From: Brachypterus glaber
Taxonomy: Eukaryota > Arthropoda > Insecta > Coleoptera > Kateretidae
Direction of reading: 5' to 3'
Assembly (NCBI GenBank): GCA_958510825.1
Contig: OY294045.1
Location: 12,203,916-12,267,915, forward strand
DNA length: 64,000 nt
The notes beneath the pieces were generated by a model that was not told the origin of the DNA, ran no database searches, and saw only the letters and a program-made list of their open reading frames with translations. The first letter of the stretch is position 1; the number at the start of each line of letters is the position of its first letter. A program made the position numbers and the translations under genes. Of the stretch, positions 1 through 11,328 are shown piece by piece.

Positions 1-1983
1 TTGCGTTGGTTTACGTTAACAATGGTTTGGTTTGATAGTTTGCTGGTTTGGTGTTTTTTTTATGGGAGGAGTCGGTTTACGTTAACAATGGTTTGGTTTG
101 ATAGTTTGCTGGTTTGGTGTTTTTTTTAATGGGAGGCGTTGGTCTACGTTGATAATGGTTTGCTTTCGTAGTTTGCTGGTTGCATATAAGTTATTTTCCA
201 CATAAATAAAGGTAAAGAAAATAATTAAAATTAATAAAAGCGGTAGCACAAATTAAAATAGAAAATAAAAGACATATTCAATGAATGATATTCATATACC
301 TGCTTTTATTGGTTACATTGTCAAAAAGAAGCGGTTCAATTACCATTTGCGATAGCTCGAAGCTACGTCTGCTAGATGGAGAAACAGGTTGAGAATAAAT
401 TGAAATATTAAATTATGGCAAGTGACACATGTAAAAATATCAACTTATTTATCTTGCTTAATAATCGGACCTATAAATCATTGGTTTGCAGTAGTTTTAT
501 GTGACCAGTTTTTAAAGTGGGCAGATGAATATATGACCCACTGGAGGATAGCGAGGTGGGTATTACGGCCGAAGATCATACGGCTGAAAGCGAGGTTTGT
601 AGTAGTGGCAGCACTGATTTCAGTGACTCTCAAAGCGTAGGCAAGTATTTATACATTGACATATATAACTGGTTGCTTATAACTATTCTCTGAAAATAAT
701 AAATATAATAAAATAATTGTTAAAATTTTTATAACAAAAAATTCTTAAAATACTCACGAATTTCTGGTTAGTGCTTTTTTTAATGGTTGCGTTGGTTTAC
801 GTTAACAATGGTTTGGTTTGATAGTTTGCTGGTTTGGTGTTTTTTTTTATGGGAGGAGTCGGTTTACGTTAACAATGGTTTGGTTTGATAGTTTGCTGGT
901 TTGGTGTTTTTTTTTAATGGGAGGCGTTGGTCTACGTTGATAATGGTTTGCTTTCGTAGTTTGCTGGTTGCATATAAGTTATTTTCCACATAAATAAAGG
1001 TAAAGAAAATAATTAAAATTAATAAAAGCGGTAGCACAAATTAAAATAGAAAATAAAAGACATATTCAATGAATGATATTCATATACCTGCTTTTATTGG
1101 TTACATTGTCAAAAAGAAGCGGTTCAATTACCATTTGCGATAGCTCGAAGCTACGTCTGCTAGATGGAGAAACAGGTTGAGAATAAATTGAAATATTAAA
1201 TTATGGCAAGTGACACATGTAAAAATATCAACTTATTTATCTTGCTTAATAATCGGACCTATAAATCATTGGTTTGCAGTAGTTTTATGTGACCAGTTTT
1301 TAAAGTGGGCAGATGAATATATGACCCACTGGAGGATAGAGAGGTGGGTATTACGGCCGAAGATCCTACGGCTGAAAGCGAGGTTTGTAGTAGTGGCAGC
1401 ACTGATTTCAGTGACTCTCAAAGCGTAGGCAAGTATTTATACATTGAGATATATAACTGGTTGCTTATTACTATTCTCTGAAAATTAATAAATATAATAA
1501 AATAATTGTTGAAATTTTTATAACAAAAAATTGTTAAAATACTCACGAATTTCTGGTTGGTGCTTTTTTTAATGGTTGCGTTGGTTTACGTTAACAATGG
1601 TTTGGTTTGGTAGTTTGCTGGTTTGGTGTTTTTCTTTATGAGAGGAGTCGGTTTAGGTTAACAATGGTTTGGTTTGGTAGTTTGCTGGTTTGGTGTTTTT
1701 TTTTTTATGGGAGGAGTCGGTTTACGTTAACAATGGTTTGGTTTGATAGTTTGCTTTTTTAGTGTGTTTTTTTTTTAATGGGAAGCGTTTGGTTTACGTT
1801 GATAATGGTTTGCTTTGGTAGTTTGCTGGTTGCATATAAGTTATTTTCCACATAAATAAAGGTAAAGAAAATAATTAAAATTAATAAAAGCGGTAGCACA
1901 AATTAAAATAGAAAATAAAAGACATATTCAATGAATGATATTCATATACCTGCTTTTATTGGTTACATTGTCAAAAAGAAGCG
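1..1983. repeat. Satellite-like tandem array, about 788-bp unit, 2.5 copies
   Basis: Unit starts lie near positions 1, 787 and 1576; the first two copies are nearly identical over their whole length and the third stops at about 1983, where the sequence switches to unrelated DNA. Each unit opens with two short subrepeats of about 70 bp (core GTTTACGTTAACAATGG, TTTGCTGGTTTGGTG, a T run, GGGAGG); the third copy has an extra subrepeat. The short reading frame in each unit (422-640 and 1210-1428) begins with GTG and is carried by the repeat, so I do not call it a gene. The array runs off the left edge, so its full size is unknown. Confidence 0.9.
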
Positions 1984-2326
1984 GGAAAAGACCCAGCTTG
2001 ACTAATTCGTTTTAATTCATTAATGAAATATCAGATTTATTTGTTATCTGGCAGATAACAGAGGATATATGTAAGATTACTTTCTTTGTACTCGTATTTT
2101 TTATCTTATCTATAACTGTACTCTAAAGTATTCTTGGTCATCCCTTTATTTATCACCTTTCATTTCATTCTTAATTATTTAATTTAGTTATAATTATAAA
2201 TAAACCAGCCCTAATCAAAGAAACTACTTCAAAGATGGAGCCTACTCCATCTTATTTAATTTAAGGTAATTTAACGTTTCCCTGTATTTATTTTGATTCC
2301 TTGAAAAAAATAAAAGAACTGTAAGT
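1984..2326. other. AT-rich intergenic, 3' flank of the minus-strand gene
   Basis: There is no reading frame of note. The stretch lies between the truncated end of the satellite array and the stop codon of the minus-strand gene. It holds a candidate polyadenylation signal, listed separately. Confidence 0.5.
2287..2292 (-). terminator. Candidate polyadenylation signal AATAAA
   Basis: TTTATT on the plus strand reads AATAAA on the minus strand, 35 bases past the stop codon of the 2327-3670 gene. The hexamer is common in AT-rich DNA, so its position rather than its presence supports the call. Confidence 0.45.
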
Positions 2327-3670
2327 TTATTTTACAGATTTATTAGATTTTCTACTATCAGCACGCTCACAGTTCTCTAAAAAATCTTCTGAACTGTTAG
2401 AACTATCACTAGAACAATCCCTAGCACATGCAGCTTTTATATTATTAAGGACCAGTCCAGTTGCTGGATAAATTCTGTGATCAGAAGCTCCGTAAATTTG
2501 ATAATTTCTAAAGTCTTCAAGCTCCTTGAGATTATCCTTGACAATCCTTTCCATACTTTCTGTCATAATTATTTGAGGAACTACATCCAGTTCTGGAAAA
2601 AAATCTGGGTCCTCATGAACAACTTTGAAAACTTCTTCTTCTCTTCTTTTTACCATGTTTATCTCTGCAGAGCTGAATCTACATTGATCTACTTTTAGGG
2701 AACTTTTAGGTAGTTGACCATGTGGTTGAACAACGTTCATGACTTGTTCCGGAGCCTGGCCAGGATCTGTAGATACATATTGATTTGGACCCAATAATGA
2801 TACAGATTTTCTTAAAGGTTGTGAATCATTATTTGTATCTTTTGATGCTTCGTTTATATTGTTTATATTTTGTTCTGGACCCAATAATGACACGGATTTT
2901 CTTAGTTGTTGTTGTGGTTCATTATTTGCATCTAATTTTATAATGGATTTTCTTATTGGGCCTAATGGAATCAATGGGCTTCCCACATTGTGAGGGCTCA
3001 ATGATTGTATTCTTTGTCTTTCGCTTGCTCTTACGGAACACCTTTCTGAATCTGGCCGCTTTGAAGAAGTCCGATTTCTAGTTATATGAGTTGAAGATTT
3101 TTGTTGCTTAGATTCTTTTGAATTTTTCTTTGTTGCCACTGCTTGGTCAGGTTTTTCTTTTTTCAACCTATCATTTTTCGATTTTCCCTTTTCAAAAAAA
3201 TCTCCTCCCAATTTTACTGCAAGCAAATATTTTTTATGCAATGCCTCTTCTGATAAATCCTTTTCAATTTTTTCTTCATTTTCATCGGAAGACCAAATCG
3301 GAAAGTTATAGGAAGCTTCGTCAGACCAATTATTTTTTGGAATTGTTTCCTGTGTTTCCTGTGAGTTAAAGTTACATACTTCTTCCTTGGACAAATCTTC
3401 ATACAATTTTACTGCTTCTACGACTTCTTCTTCTTCTGAAGGTTGAGGTTCTGGTTCTAATATGTTACTTGAAGCTAATGATACATTTATTGGAAGTGGT
3501 ACTATGGATTCTTGCAAACTAAATTTTATTGAAGGTTTTCTAGGTTTTCTGGCAGTACAACAAATTTCTTCATGTTTGCAAGTAGCACTTGCTTTGTATT
3601 TTTCCACCACTGATTTGGGTAAATATACGGGCTTGTTAATAAAAATTAACTTATTTTTTTCTTCACTCAT
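2327..3670 (-). CDS. Unrecognised Ser/Lys/Glu-rich protein, 447 aa, single exon
   Basis: An uninterrupted frame of 447 codons in DNA this AT-rich is very unlikely by chance, and it is the only long frame here that does not resemble a mobile element. The first ATG is at 3670, with A at -3; a frame extension of 22 residues upstream begins with TTG, not ATG. I recognise no domain. The protein is hydrophilic, with no signal peptide or membrane segment. Features in order: an acidic run at about residues 79-85; a Lys-rich stretch at about 158-195; then four related motifs, LGPIRKSIIKL (about 235-245), LRKSVSLLGPEQ and LRKSVSLLGPNQ (about 256 and 286), and LPKSSLKV (about 320); and a Ser-rich tail (about 420-427). 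R-K-S-V fits an Aurora-type basophilic kinase site, so a phosphorylated scaffold or chromatin-associated protein is possible, but that is inference. It could be an intronless gene, a retrocopy, or the terminal exon of a larger gene. Confidence 0.7.
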   Translation of the reverse strand: MSEEKNKLIFINKPVYLPKSVVEKYKASATCKHEEICCTARKPRKPSIKFSLQESIVPLPINVSLASSNILEPEPQPSEEEEVVEAVKLYEDLSKEEVCNFNSQETQETIPKNNWSDEASYNFPIWSSDENEEKIEKDLSEEALHKKYLLAVKLGGDFFEKGKSKNDRLKKEKPDQAVATKKNSKESKQQKSSTHITRNRTSSKRPDSERCSVRASERQRIQSLSPHNVGSPLIPLGPIRKSIIKLDANNEPQQQLRKSVSLLGPEQNINNINEASKDTNNDSQPLRKSVSLLGPNQYVSTDPGQAPEQVMNVVQPHGQLPKSSLKVDQCRFSSAEINMVKRREEEVFKVVHEDPDFFPELDVVPQIIMTESMERIVKDNLKELEDFRNYQIYGASDHRIYPATGLVLNNIKAACARDCSSDSSNSSEDFLENCERADSRKSNKSVK

Positions 3671-5093
3671 CTTGAGTAATATAATATAGTTGTATTTTTG
3701 AATTTTTAAGCAAATAAAATTCCCAGAAACTGTCAAAACACAAAAATGTCTAGTTCAAAGTAACTAACGTTCAGTAAGCTTGAATACTTACTATGTGAAA
3801 GCAAAATGTGGCACCATGTGTGGTATTACAAAAAGTTTTTTCTACTACCGCATTTTGCGAGTTCTTTATTGCACTTTACGCAAAATAGCTCATTTCCATT
3901 CAGTTACTTTGCGCACTGTTTAAAAACGCGTAGAAAGTTGACCATTCTCGTTAGATCGGAACGACTCGGCGCTCACGAGGTCAAACGAGCAGGGACTTCA
4001 TTTCATATTTTGCTAGGGGGGGGGGGGGGAGAAGGGGGGAAAAACTAAAATTTGTGGTGACTAAAAAAGAATGGTATCACATGTGAACCTTGCAGGGTTC
4101 CTTAAAATTACATTTTCAAATTCCCTGTCTTTTCCAGATTTTCCCTGACCAAAAACATGAAATTCCCTGTGTCGAACGTAAAAAATTTGAATAATTTTTT
4201 GATTTATATTATTATATTAAAGTTACCATCAAAATCTCGAAAAGTGTACGATTCAGCCTACGAAATTTTTTTAAAATTGTCTTAGGAAGGTTCAAGTTTA
4301 TTCCGAAAGACTTTTTGGGAATTTAACTAAATATTGTAAATTCACGTTCTGACATGGTGAATTTGCTTTAATTATTACAGTTAATATTACTGAAAAATTG
4401 ACGGACAAATTTAAAGTGTGGCTGATAATTTTGTTTTATTACAAAAAACGTTTAAAATAGATATGTAAAATTAAGCCTTATTTTAAAATTTATTTCAAAT
4501 GTGCTGAATTTTTTAGAAAACTATTCAGTATGAAAGAAAAAGCAAAATGTGATTTGTAGCTTTTTTAATCTTTAATTTTTTTGTCTGAAAGAACATTTTA
4601 ATAAAATTTACCCCATGGCAAAATGAGAAGATTTGTGAAACGATGCCTAATTTATCGTATATTCAGGCTCATAACTTTTTTATTTATTTACAGATTAGGT
4701 ATAAAAATAAAAAAAAAACGTTTTATAGACAGTGAAACAGTAAATGAAATTAGTCATTTGACTTTTTTTTTAAGTGTCAGTATTATCCAAAAACTAGGAA
4801 AATTGCCTTTTTTGTGTTTGGGCCCATTTTGAAGGTCTTAGAAAAATGGGATTTGGTTAATTTTTACACTGACTGAATAGTATCTTATAAGTTAAGGTTT
4901 TCTAAAAAATTCACATTTAAAATAAATTTTATAATAAGGCCTAATTTAATGCCTATATTTTAAACGTTTTTTGTAATTAAACAACAATTTTTCCCACGAT
5001 TATTTTACTTCTTGGCTTAATTTCTTGGTATTTGATTACTAACCAAGAATTAATCTTATGGAGGTGGAAATTTTAGATAAATCCCTTTTGGAT
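3671..5093. other. Intergenic, AT-rich, with a relic repeat
   Basis: This is the 5' flank of the minus-strand gene. It includes a short less AT-rich patch (about 3940-4010), a G run with a following G-rich stretch at 4015-4044, and a degenerate dispersed repeat at about 4089-4175 with the recurring phrases TTCCCTG, TTTTCCCTGACC and AAATTCCCTG. No convincing promoter or second gene is visible; short frames here are chance. Confidence 0.4.
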
Positions 5094-5242
5094 AAGGGCA
5101 TATCCACAGGCTCGCATAACAAGATAGACCATAACAATGCGATGCCGTGATTGGCTTGATGTGCCACCATGTATCTTGTAAGACAATCACTGCATCGCAT
5201 TCTTATGTTTTATGTTCTTATGCAAGCTTCTGGATAGGCCTT
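5094..5242. repeat. Foldback (inverted-repeat) element, about 150 bp
   Basis: The left arm (5094-5157) and right arm (5179-5242) pair as imperfect inverted repeats: AATGCGATGCCGTGATTG on the left matches the reverse of CAATCACTGCATCGCATT on the right, and outside that CATATCCACAGGCTCGCATA matches TATGCAAGCTTCTGGATAGG reversed. The loop is about 20 nt. There is no coding content. It is probably an old hairpin MITE. Confidence 0.75.
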
Positions 5243-5827
5243 GTCACTTTAACTAGTAAGAACGTGTATTTACGGATTTCGGCTTTTTACGGTAACATAT
5301 CTAAGATATGTCTTACAAGTACCTGCACAGTTTTTATCTAAAGAGTTATGGCAAATTAATTTTTATTAGATAAAATTCTCGAAAGAGTGGTACTCCACCA
5401 AGACAAGATGTTACAGGGTGGCAGCTGATATCTGCCGGACAAGCAGCAGGTGCACCACTGACCGTGGGAGTTCACCTGTGGCACTACACCATGCTCACAC
5501 ATATTTAAATACACCCGCCGATATCTACGAATAAAAAAAGAAAAGCCACTTATGTTAGTTTTTTTCAGTTTTAAATTCCACTAATAAAAAAAATTGACAC
5601 CTTTCTATACAATTTACAATATACGAAAATTTTTAAAATCATCTCCCCAAAAGGTTATAAATTATTTCTGGACCTAACTTTTTTGGTATTCCCAATAGAA
5701 GAAAAAACGTAAAATAAAATTACACAATACATTTAATATCATTTTTTTCCATGAAGGGTGGTCATGGGAGTTCACCGGTGACACTATTATGGTTTTCCAT
5801 CTCCATTTTTTTTTTGTTTAGAGGAAT
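5243..5827. other. Intergenic, no gene
   Basis: The phrase GGGAGTTCACC(T/G)GTG occurs twice (about 5468 and 5767), hinting at a decayed dispersed repeat. Nothing else is visible. Confidence 0.3.
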
Positions 5828-6235
5828 AGAGCTCTCTACAACTAGAATTATGAAACAAAAGACGTCTACCCTATCTCTATCTCATTTGTGCTACACTTTC
5901 CAGCCAACAAAATAAATACTGTATTTGTTTTTCATACAACAAATACAGTATTTATTTGGTTGGCTGGGAAGTGTAGCACTGAGTGGTACGAACGAACATA
6001 GCTAATGTGAATCTGTAGAATAAGATAATTCTTCTAAAATTTAGATGGCGCCAGTAATTTCTTTAATAAAAATAATATAGTTATACTTTTCGCCCGGCCA
6101 AGTAAATATTGTATTTGTTCAACAAAGAACAAATACAGAATTTGTTTGGTTGGGTGGAAGTGGGAGTGTATGTATGTCTTCTATCCTTTTTGGGTATAAC
6201 TTTTGTCCCTATCTAATCTAACGGGAGAAATCGCC
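5828..6235 (+). mobile_element. MITE family M1, copy 1 (408 bp)
   Basis: This is one of three copies in the window (others at 21858 and 27609), all the same orientation and 408 bp. The body contains two internal palindromes around the near-repeated phrases AATACTGTATTTG / CAAATACAGTATT and TTGTATTTGTTC / GAACAAATACAGAA. Termini inferred from copy 3 are GGAG...CTCC with an AT target duplication; in this copy they have drifted (AGAG...CGCC). It is non-coding and must have been mobilised by a transposase encoded elsewhere; the superfamily is not certain. Confidence 0.85.
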
Positions 6236-6439
6236 ATTAGTGAACGCCGTGTGCAATAAAATTTGTAACGAATCCGTATCTTAGGCCTAGATCATTGTTA
6301 AAAACTTGATCCAATTACATTTCTTTACGTTTCTAATTTTTTAAGTGTTACGTAACATTTTTACTGACACCCACCCCCCTCTGTAACGCGGCGTACCGTT
6401 TTCGAGGTAACAAGGGGGGATGGTAGGTTAAAACTTCAA

Positions 6440-6960
6440 AGTTAAGAAAATTTATTGCTCCTCAGTATGGATGATATCCTATATACTTTAAATTTTGCAC
6501 AGATTTTTTTTATGTACCTAGCTACTAAATAGTACTAATACTATAGTATTTAATTTGTATCAATGGAACGTGTAGAACTCAAAGGTAAAAAAACTGAAAA
6601 CCAGCTTTTTTAGGACATAGCACTTTTTAGCACCTGTTATAGGCATTTGCTGTACTTGAAATTTGGTATATTTGTTAGATACTAAGCTACGATTTAAAAA
6701 ATGAATAGTTTACATTTGTATCAATGGTGTGTGGTAGGTTTAAATTCGAAATTAAGAAAAATCTAAAGAAAAATTGCTGAAGGCTTATAGCACCTTTATA
6801 GCACCTGTTATAAAAATTATCTGTAGTTGAAATTTGGCACCGTTTTTGGTTAGGTAGTCCCTAGCTATTATTTTAGAATTGATTAACCTATAGTTTCTAT
6901 GAATGGGATGTAATAAGCAAAAACTTAGTGGTAAAAAATTAAAAAAAAGCTATTTTGAGA
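6440..6960. repeat. Diverged tandem repeat, about 165-175-bp unit
   Basis: Related blocks recur at about 6557, 6716 and 6892 (TTTGTATCAATGGAACGTG, TTTGTATCAATGGTGTGTG, GTTTCTATGAATGGGATG), each about 100 nt after a related TTGAAATTTGG or TAGCACCTGTTATA phrase. The units are strongly diverged. No coding capacity was found. Confidence 0.5.
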
Positions 6961-7991
6961 CATAACGCTTTTGCGCGACTGAGCACCCTAACAGTTGCAT
7001 CTCTGAACCGAGGTAAATTAGAAATTTTTACCAAATTTTCAAGAATTGGGCTCTTACTACTACTAAATGTGATCCGTTCGAACAAAAAGTGTAAATAAAA
7101 CCCACATATATGGTTAAAATTTAATGTAAAGACATTAAAAAATTCCACCCTGAAAATTTTTATACATGATAATATAGTTTGACTTATTTTTAAACATTTG
7201 AGCACAATGTGCGGTATGTTATCATGATCCAATCGACTTCAAATTTTGTGTGCATCGATTCTAGTATATACTTTTTTTTCACGACCACCCTATTAAACCA
7301 TCCCCCAGTAATACCAAACAACTAGGTACCAGTCTTGAGACCATTACCATTTGGTAATAGTCTAGATACATTTTAATAGATTTTTGGCTTGCTATAAAAG
7401 GTGGATTTTTAATACGCAGCGTATCGTACGCTTGCCTACTTTCTTCTTAAAATTTGACTTAGCTGGTTATGCATTTTCACCCTTCAACAAATTTTTGCTT
7501 TATTAGCATCATTTAATTTAATAGCTTCTGCATTTTTTTTAGATAATCGTTATGATAAATAAATAAATGACCAATTTATATCCCAAAACAGTAGGTATGC
7601 AAGTTAGGTACTTCCTATTATTTTTATAGCCTTACCAACAAGGCTAATTAATACATTAAGAATTCCTGGATACGTTAATACCTTAAGGCTAGAAAAATTT
7701 AAATTATGTTATGGTGAAAGCTGAACTTTTAATTCACTGTATGTAGGGGAAGGGACCCTAAGATGACGAACCTAAGTTTTGAGGGTTTGTATAAAATAGG
7801 ATTTTTATTTAAATATTTTTTTTTTATTAAGAAGGTGGTAATTTAATAAATAGTTTATCTAATTTTTATATATTGATTTGTTTTAATTATGAATTTCCTT
7901 TAAAAAATAATAATAAAAAAAAATGTAAAATTAGTCATCTTAGCACCAGGAGAGGGTAAGTTGACGAAGGATAAAAAATCTAAAAAAAACC
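6961..7991. other. Intergenic, AT-rich, no gene
   Basis: Only chance frames are present. A small hairpin lies at about 7337-7365 (ACCATTACC / GGTAATAGT). Confidence 0.35.
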
Positions 7992-8610
7992 TTAGTAGGT
8001 GCTTACACGATAAAAGGAACACCCTACCCAAATTTCAAGTTTCTAGTTCCAGGGGTTCGGGCGGCGTATAAGTGAGTCAGTTAGGATTTTATATACCGTA
8101 AAACCTTGCAACTTTGCCCAGAGAGTAGGCACAGTTTTTAAATAACCTTTCAACCCCCGTTTTACCCCTTAGGGGTCAAATATCAAAAATTCCTGAAACA
8201 CGTATCTTTTTGATTTCGATAATGATTATTTTTGTCGAATATTAAGATTCTAAAGATGTCTTTGAAATACGCACAGTTTTTAAAAAACCTTTCAACCCCC
8301 GTTTGGACTTTTTAAGGGGTGTAAGGGTTGAATATCAAAAATTGCTGAAAAACGTTAAGAATATTTTTGCCAAATTTAAAGATTCTAGATCTAGGTCTCT
8401 GAAATACCCACACTTTTTAAAAAACCTTTTAACCCCCGTTTCATCCCCTTAAGGGCTGAATTTCGAAAATCGTTTCTTAGTGGGTGCTTACATGATAAAA
8501 GGAACTCACTACCCAAATTTCAAGTTTCTAGATCCAGGGGTTTAGCTTATTCTACTGAAGTGAGACAGTTAGGATTTTATATAACGTAAAACACTGCAAC
8601 TTTGCCCAGA
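7992..8610. repeat. Complex repeat: two 130-bp direct repeats around a 140-bp tandem array
   Basis: Two outer copies (7992-8123 and 8477-8610) share AGTRGGTGCTTACAYGATAA, then CCAAATTTCAAGTTTCTAG, then GTCAGTTAGGATTTTATA, and end in CAACTTTGCCCAGAG. Between them are three diverged units of about 140 bp, starting near 8130, 8271 and 8410, each with CACAGTTTTTAAA.AACC followed by TT.AACCCCCGTTT. The phrase CAACTTTGCCCA also recurs at about 8618 and 9320. This is a dispersed repeat of unknown class. Confidence 0.7.
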
Positions 8611-9870
8611 GCGTACAACTTTGCCCACCTGCAAGGTGATATGATTTTTTTTTCTTTGAACGTGGCAATATAGCAGAAAGGTTTGATGTTAGCAGTTCGC
8701 TTTCTACAAGTGTCGAGACGCGCTCAGTACTTCAACAGCTGCCCTACTGTTGTGTTGTTCTTCAAAATCAGGTAAGCAAATATCGACGATATTTTGGAGG
8801 TTTTTAGCACTGAAAGCTAAGGTTTGCTGTGACTTTATTTATCACAATATTTTAATGAAATTTGGACTAGGTATTTCTTTACATATTGTTACCGAAATAG
8901 TTATATAACATTTTAGCTTATGGTAAGGGGGCGGCTTTTGCAAAAGAAAAATTAAATAAAATTGGATATTTTTATTTTGAAAACTAGTCCTGTTTTGTGT
9001 TAAAATATTTTTAAGAAGAACCATGCTCCATTTTTTTATGTTTAAATTCTGTTGAAGAGAGAGGTCTTTTATGTTTTTATTAGTTTTAAGCATTAGTGTT
9101 ACATTACACTTAAGTACTTGTCATACAATTATTTTTTGTATTTTTGTAGTTTCTTAATAAAAAAATATGTTCCCCATTTTTAATTTTTTTTATTGCATCC
9201 CTATACCTTCAGTGAAAAATATTTTTAAAAACGTATAGTGAGCAAGGATGTTCTAAGCATCGTCAAAATTTCCTCATAGTATTTTTTTTGTATTGTGGAC
9301 GAAGCTGCAATTTTGGATGCAACTTTGCCCACGCCTTTTTTATTTTTTTTTCTCGTAATTATCATCGAGTTAGAAATTATACACTTTGACTTGATTAACT
9401 TGACATTGAAATCAATGATTTAGTTTAATTACTTTTACCGTTTTTTTATACAAAAATATTATTAGCAATAAACTACATTTAACAAGTTTCTGAGTGTATC
9501 ATAACTATTAAATACCTATATAATTAATATGTCAAAAGATGTATCATATCATTGTTCATTTCATTATAAATAAAAACATTAGACTAATATTTAATCTAAA
9601 ATTAATCTATAGATTGATATGTATACATTGTAAGCCATTTATCTGATATAACTATTTGCAATTCATTTTTATACGGTTCGCAGCACTTTGTGCTAGAAGA
9701 GTATAATTTTTCTATCTTGAAATTTAATTCTTGTTTTGATTCCATTAAATCCATTCTAGATGCACTGAGATATGAATAATTATTTTCTCTTATTGACAAA
9801 TTAACCCAATTTCCAAAAAACTTCAAAAATAAGAGTATAGGAGTATAATAATAGGAGGGTTTTTAAATTT
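8611..9870. other. Intergenic, no gene recognised
   Basis: A less AT-rich stretch at about 8690-8775 ends in CAGGTAAG, which matches a splice donor, but no reading frame or acceptor supports an exon. The rest is AT-rich with poly-T runs. Confidence 0.3.
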
Positions 9871-10235
9871 TAGTTAGGTATAAATTAAAACGAGAGTCTA
9901 TTTTCTCCTAGTTTCTTTTTTATTGAGGACGCGTTTCGGAGTCTAACACGACTCCATCTTCAGCTCCAAAGAAAGAGTTAATCAAGATTTGTCACAAATA
10001 ATATACATGCGTTTCGGAGTCTAACACGACTCCATCTTCAGCTCCAAAGAAATAGTTAATCAAGATTTGTCACAAATAATACATTTTACGAATGTTCATG
10101 TATATTATTTGTGACAAATCTTGATTAACTCTTTCTTTGGAGCTGAAGATGGAGTCGTGTTAGACTCCGAAACGCGTCCTCAATAAAAAAGAAACTAGGA
10201 GAAAATAGACTCTCGTTTTAATTTATACCTAACTA
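9871..10235. mobile_element. Near-perfect foldback element with a hammerhead-like core motif
   Basis: Arms 9871-10009 and 10097-10235 (139 bp each) are almost exact reverse complements, ending TAGTTAGGTATAAATT. The 87-bp centre (10010-10096) is a third, direct copy of part of the left arm, so the element is duplicated as well as inverted. Each arm includes a conserved structured segment: on the plus strand at 10143, CTGAAGAT, then a 6-bp stem (GGAGTC/GACTCC) with a 6-nt loop, then GAAACG. High arm identity implies recent origin or ongoing arm conversion. No open frame exists. It may be a Penelope-type terminal repeat or a non-autonomous derivative, which is inference. Confidence 0.8.
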
Positions 10236-10663
10236 ATATTTTAACTCCTACTTTTGGGTAAATATGGCTTATGTTTTTAAATTTCCAAAATCTAAAAAAA
10301 AAATCATAGACGAAAATATTTTACTATACAAAAGCTTTTTATAAAATTCTTATAAAAAGTCCTTCCGTTCATCTATCTCTCCAACTGAACAAGTTGACGG
10401 TTTTGATTTATAACGATTGGTATAAGTTCAATCTAAGAGCTGGTGACCATTTTTATTTTATTATTAAACTTTGTGTAGTGGTAGAAAACAATATGTGGCG
10501 CCACCTATACAATTTTGATGACGTCAAGATTTGACCAAAAACTGAGTCGTTTGCGTGACGTCATAAATATGACCTAAAACTGAAGTCGGGGACCTCATCT
10601 GGTTTCCTGGGTAGAAGCCCCAAAAAGGTGGTGAGATGAGTTACCCTAAAAATCTATTTTTTC
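10236..10663. other. Intergenic, no gene
   Basis: AT-rich flank with a few TGACGTCA-like phrases (10518, 10556) but no reading frame. Confidence 0.3.
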
Positions 10664-11036
10664 ACCACCAGCCTAAAAGCACATCTTTATTACTGTTCTT
10701 TTCGTTGGTAGAAATATTATTTCCTACCTATGAAGTCAGAGGTTCTAAAAATAATGAAATTGCACTATGGTTAATAATGAATTTTTATTCAGCTGCTTTG
10801 GCATCTGACGTTTCACATAATTATTAAATCACATTGCTATTTACAATTGTCTTTAGTCACCAAATTTATTTATTGCTGATAAATTAAAAAAATATTAACT
10901 AAATTAGTACCTATAAAACATGTTTTACAAAAAACATTTCGAAAATTGGTCCATCATATTCAACTATATAAAAAGTCCAACCCATATATTACCGTAAGGA
11001 TCATAGATTACTAGAGGTACAACTCCCATATATTGA
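10664..11036 (+). repeat. Dispersed repeat family C, copy 1
   Basis: It matches 63384-63764 in the same orientation over about 375 bp with scattered substitutions (shared CACATCTTTATTACTGTTCT, TCTGACGTTTCACATAATTA, GATTACTAGAGGTACAAC). It is non-coding, with no clear terminal repeats. At 10970 it carries AAAAAGTCCAACCC where the sister copy reads ATTATACAACCC. Confidence 0.85.
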
Positions 11037-11328
11037 TTTTTGAGGCAAGATTCTCCCCACAGTTTTCGCTTGTCCCCTTATTTCTGGGGGAGTACCAGAA
11101 TTATTACTTTGCATTTCACTTTCCATTTTTATATATTTTATTACACTTAACACGGAAACACTTTCTAACTTAATAATTTCACCAGAAGTTTTCTGTCAGA
11201 AATGTCAAGTTATCCATTTGTTTTTTTAATGCCCGCGAACGGCCAGCGTGATATTTTAAATTTATAAGCTGTTTCATTAAATTTTAGTAAAATAAATAAA
11301 TAAATAAATAGCTAATTAAATGTACTGC

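Noticed and set aside
422..1428. Repeated 72-residue frame in the satellite (422-640, 1210-1428) as a gene
   Set aside because: It starts with GTG, lies entirely in the tandem unit, and shows two residue changes between copies without any family similarity.
3806..4048. 80-residue frame opposite the gene's 5' flank
   Set aside because: It ends in a G-run artefact and has no similarity or codon pattern.
8690..8775. 5' exon with splice donor CAGGTAAG
   Set aside because: There is no reading frame, acceptor or partner exon; a donor consensus alone is common by chance.
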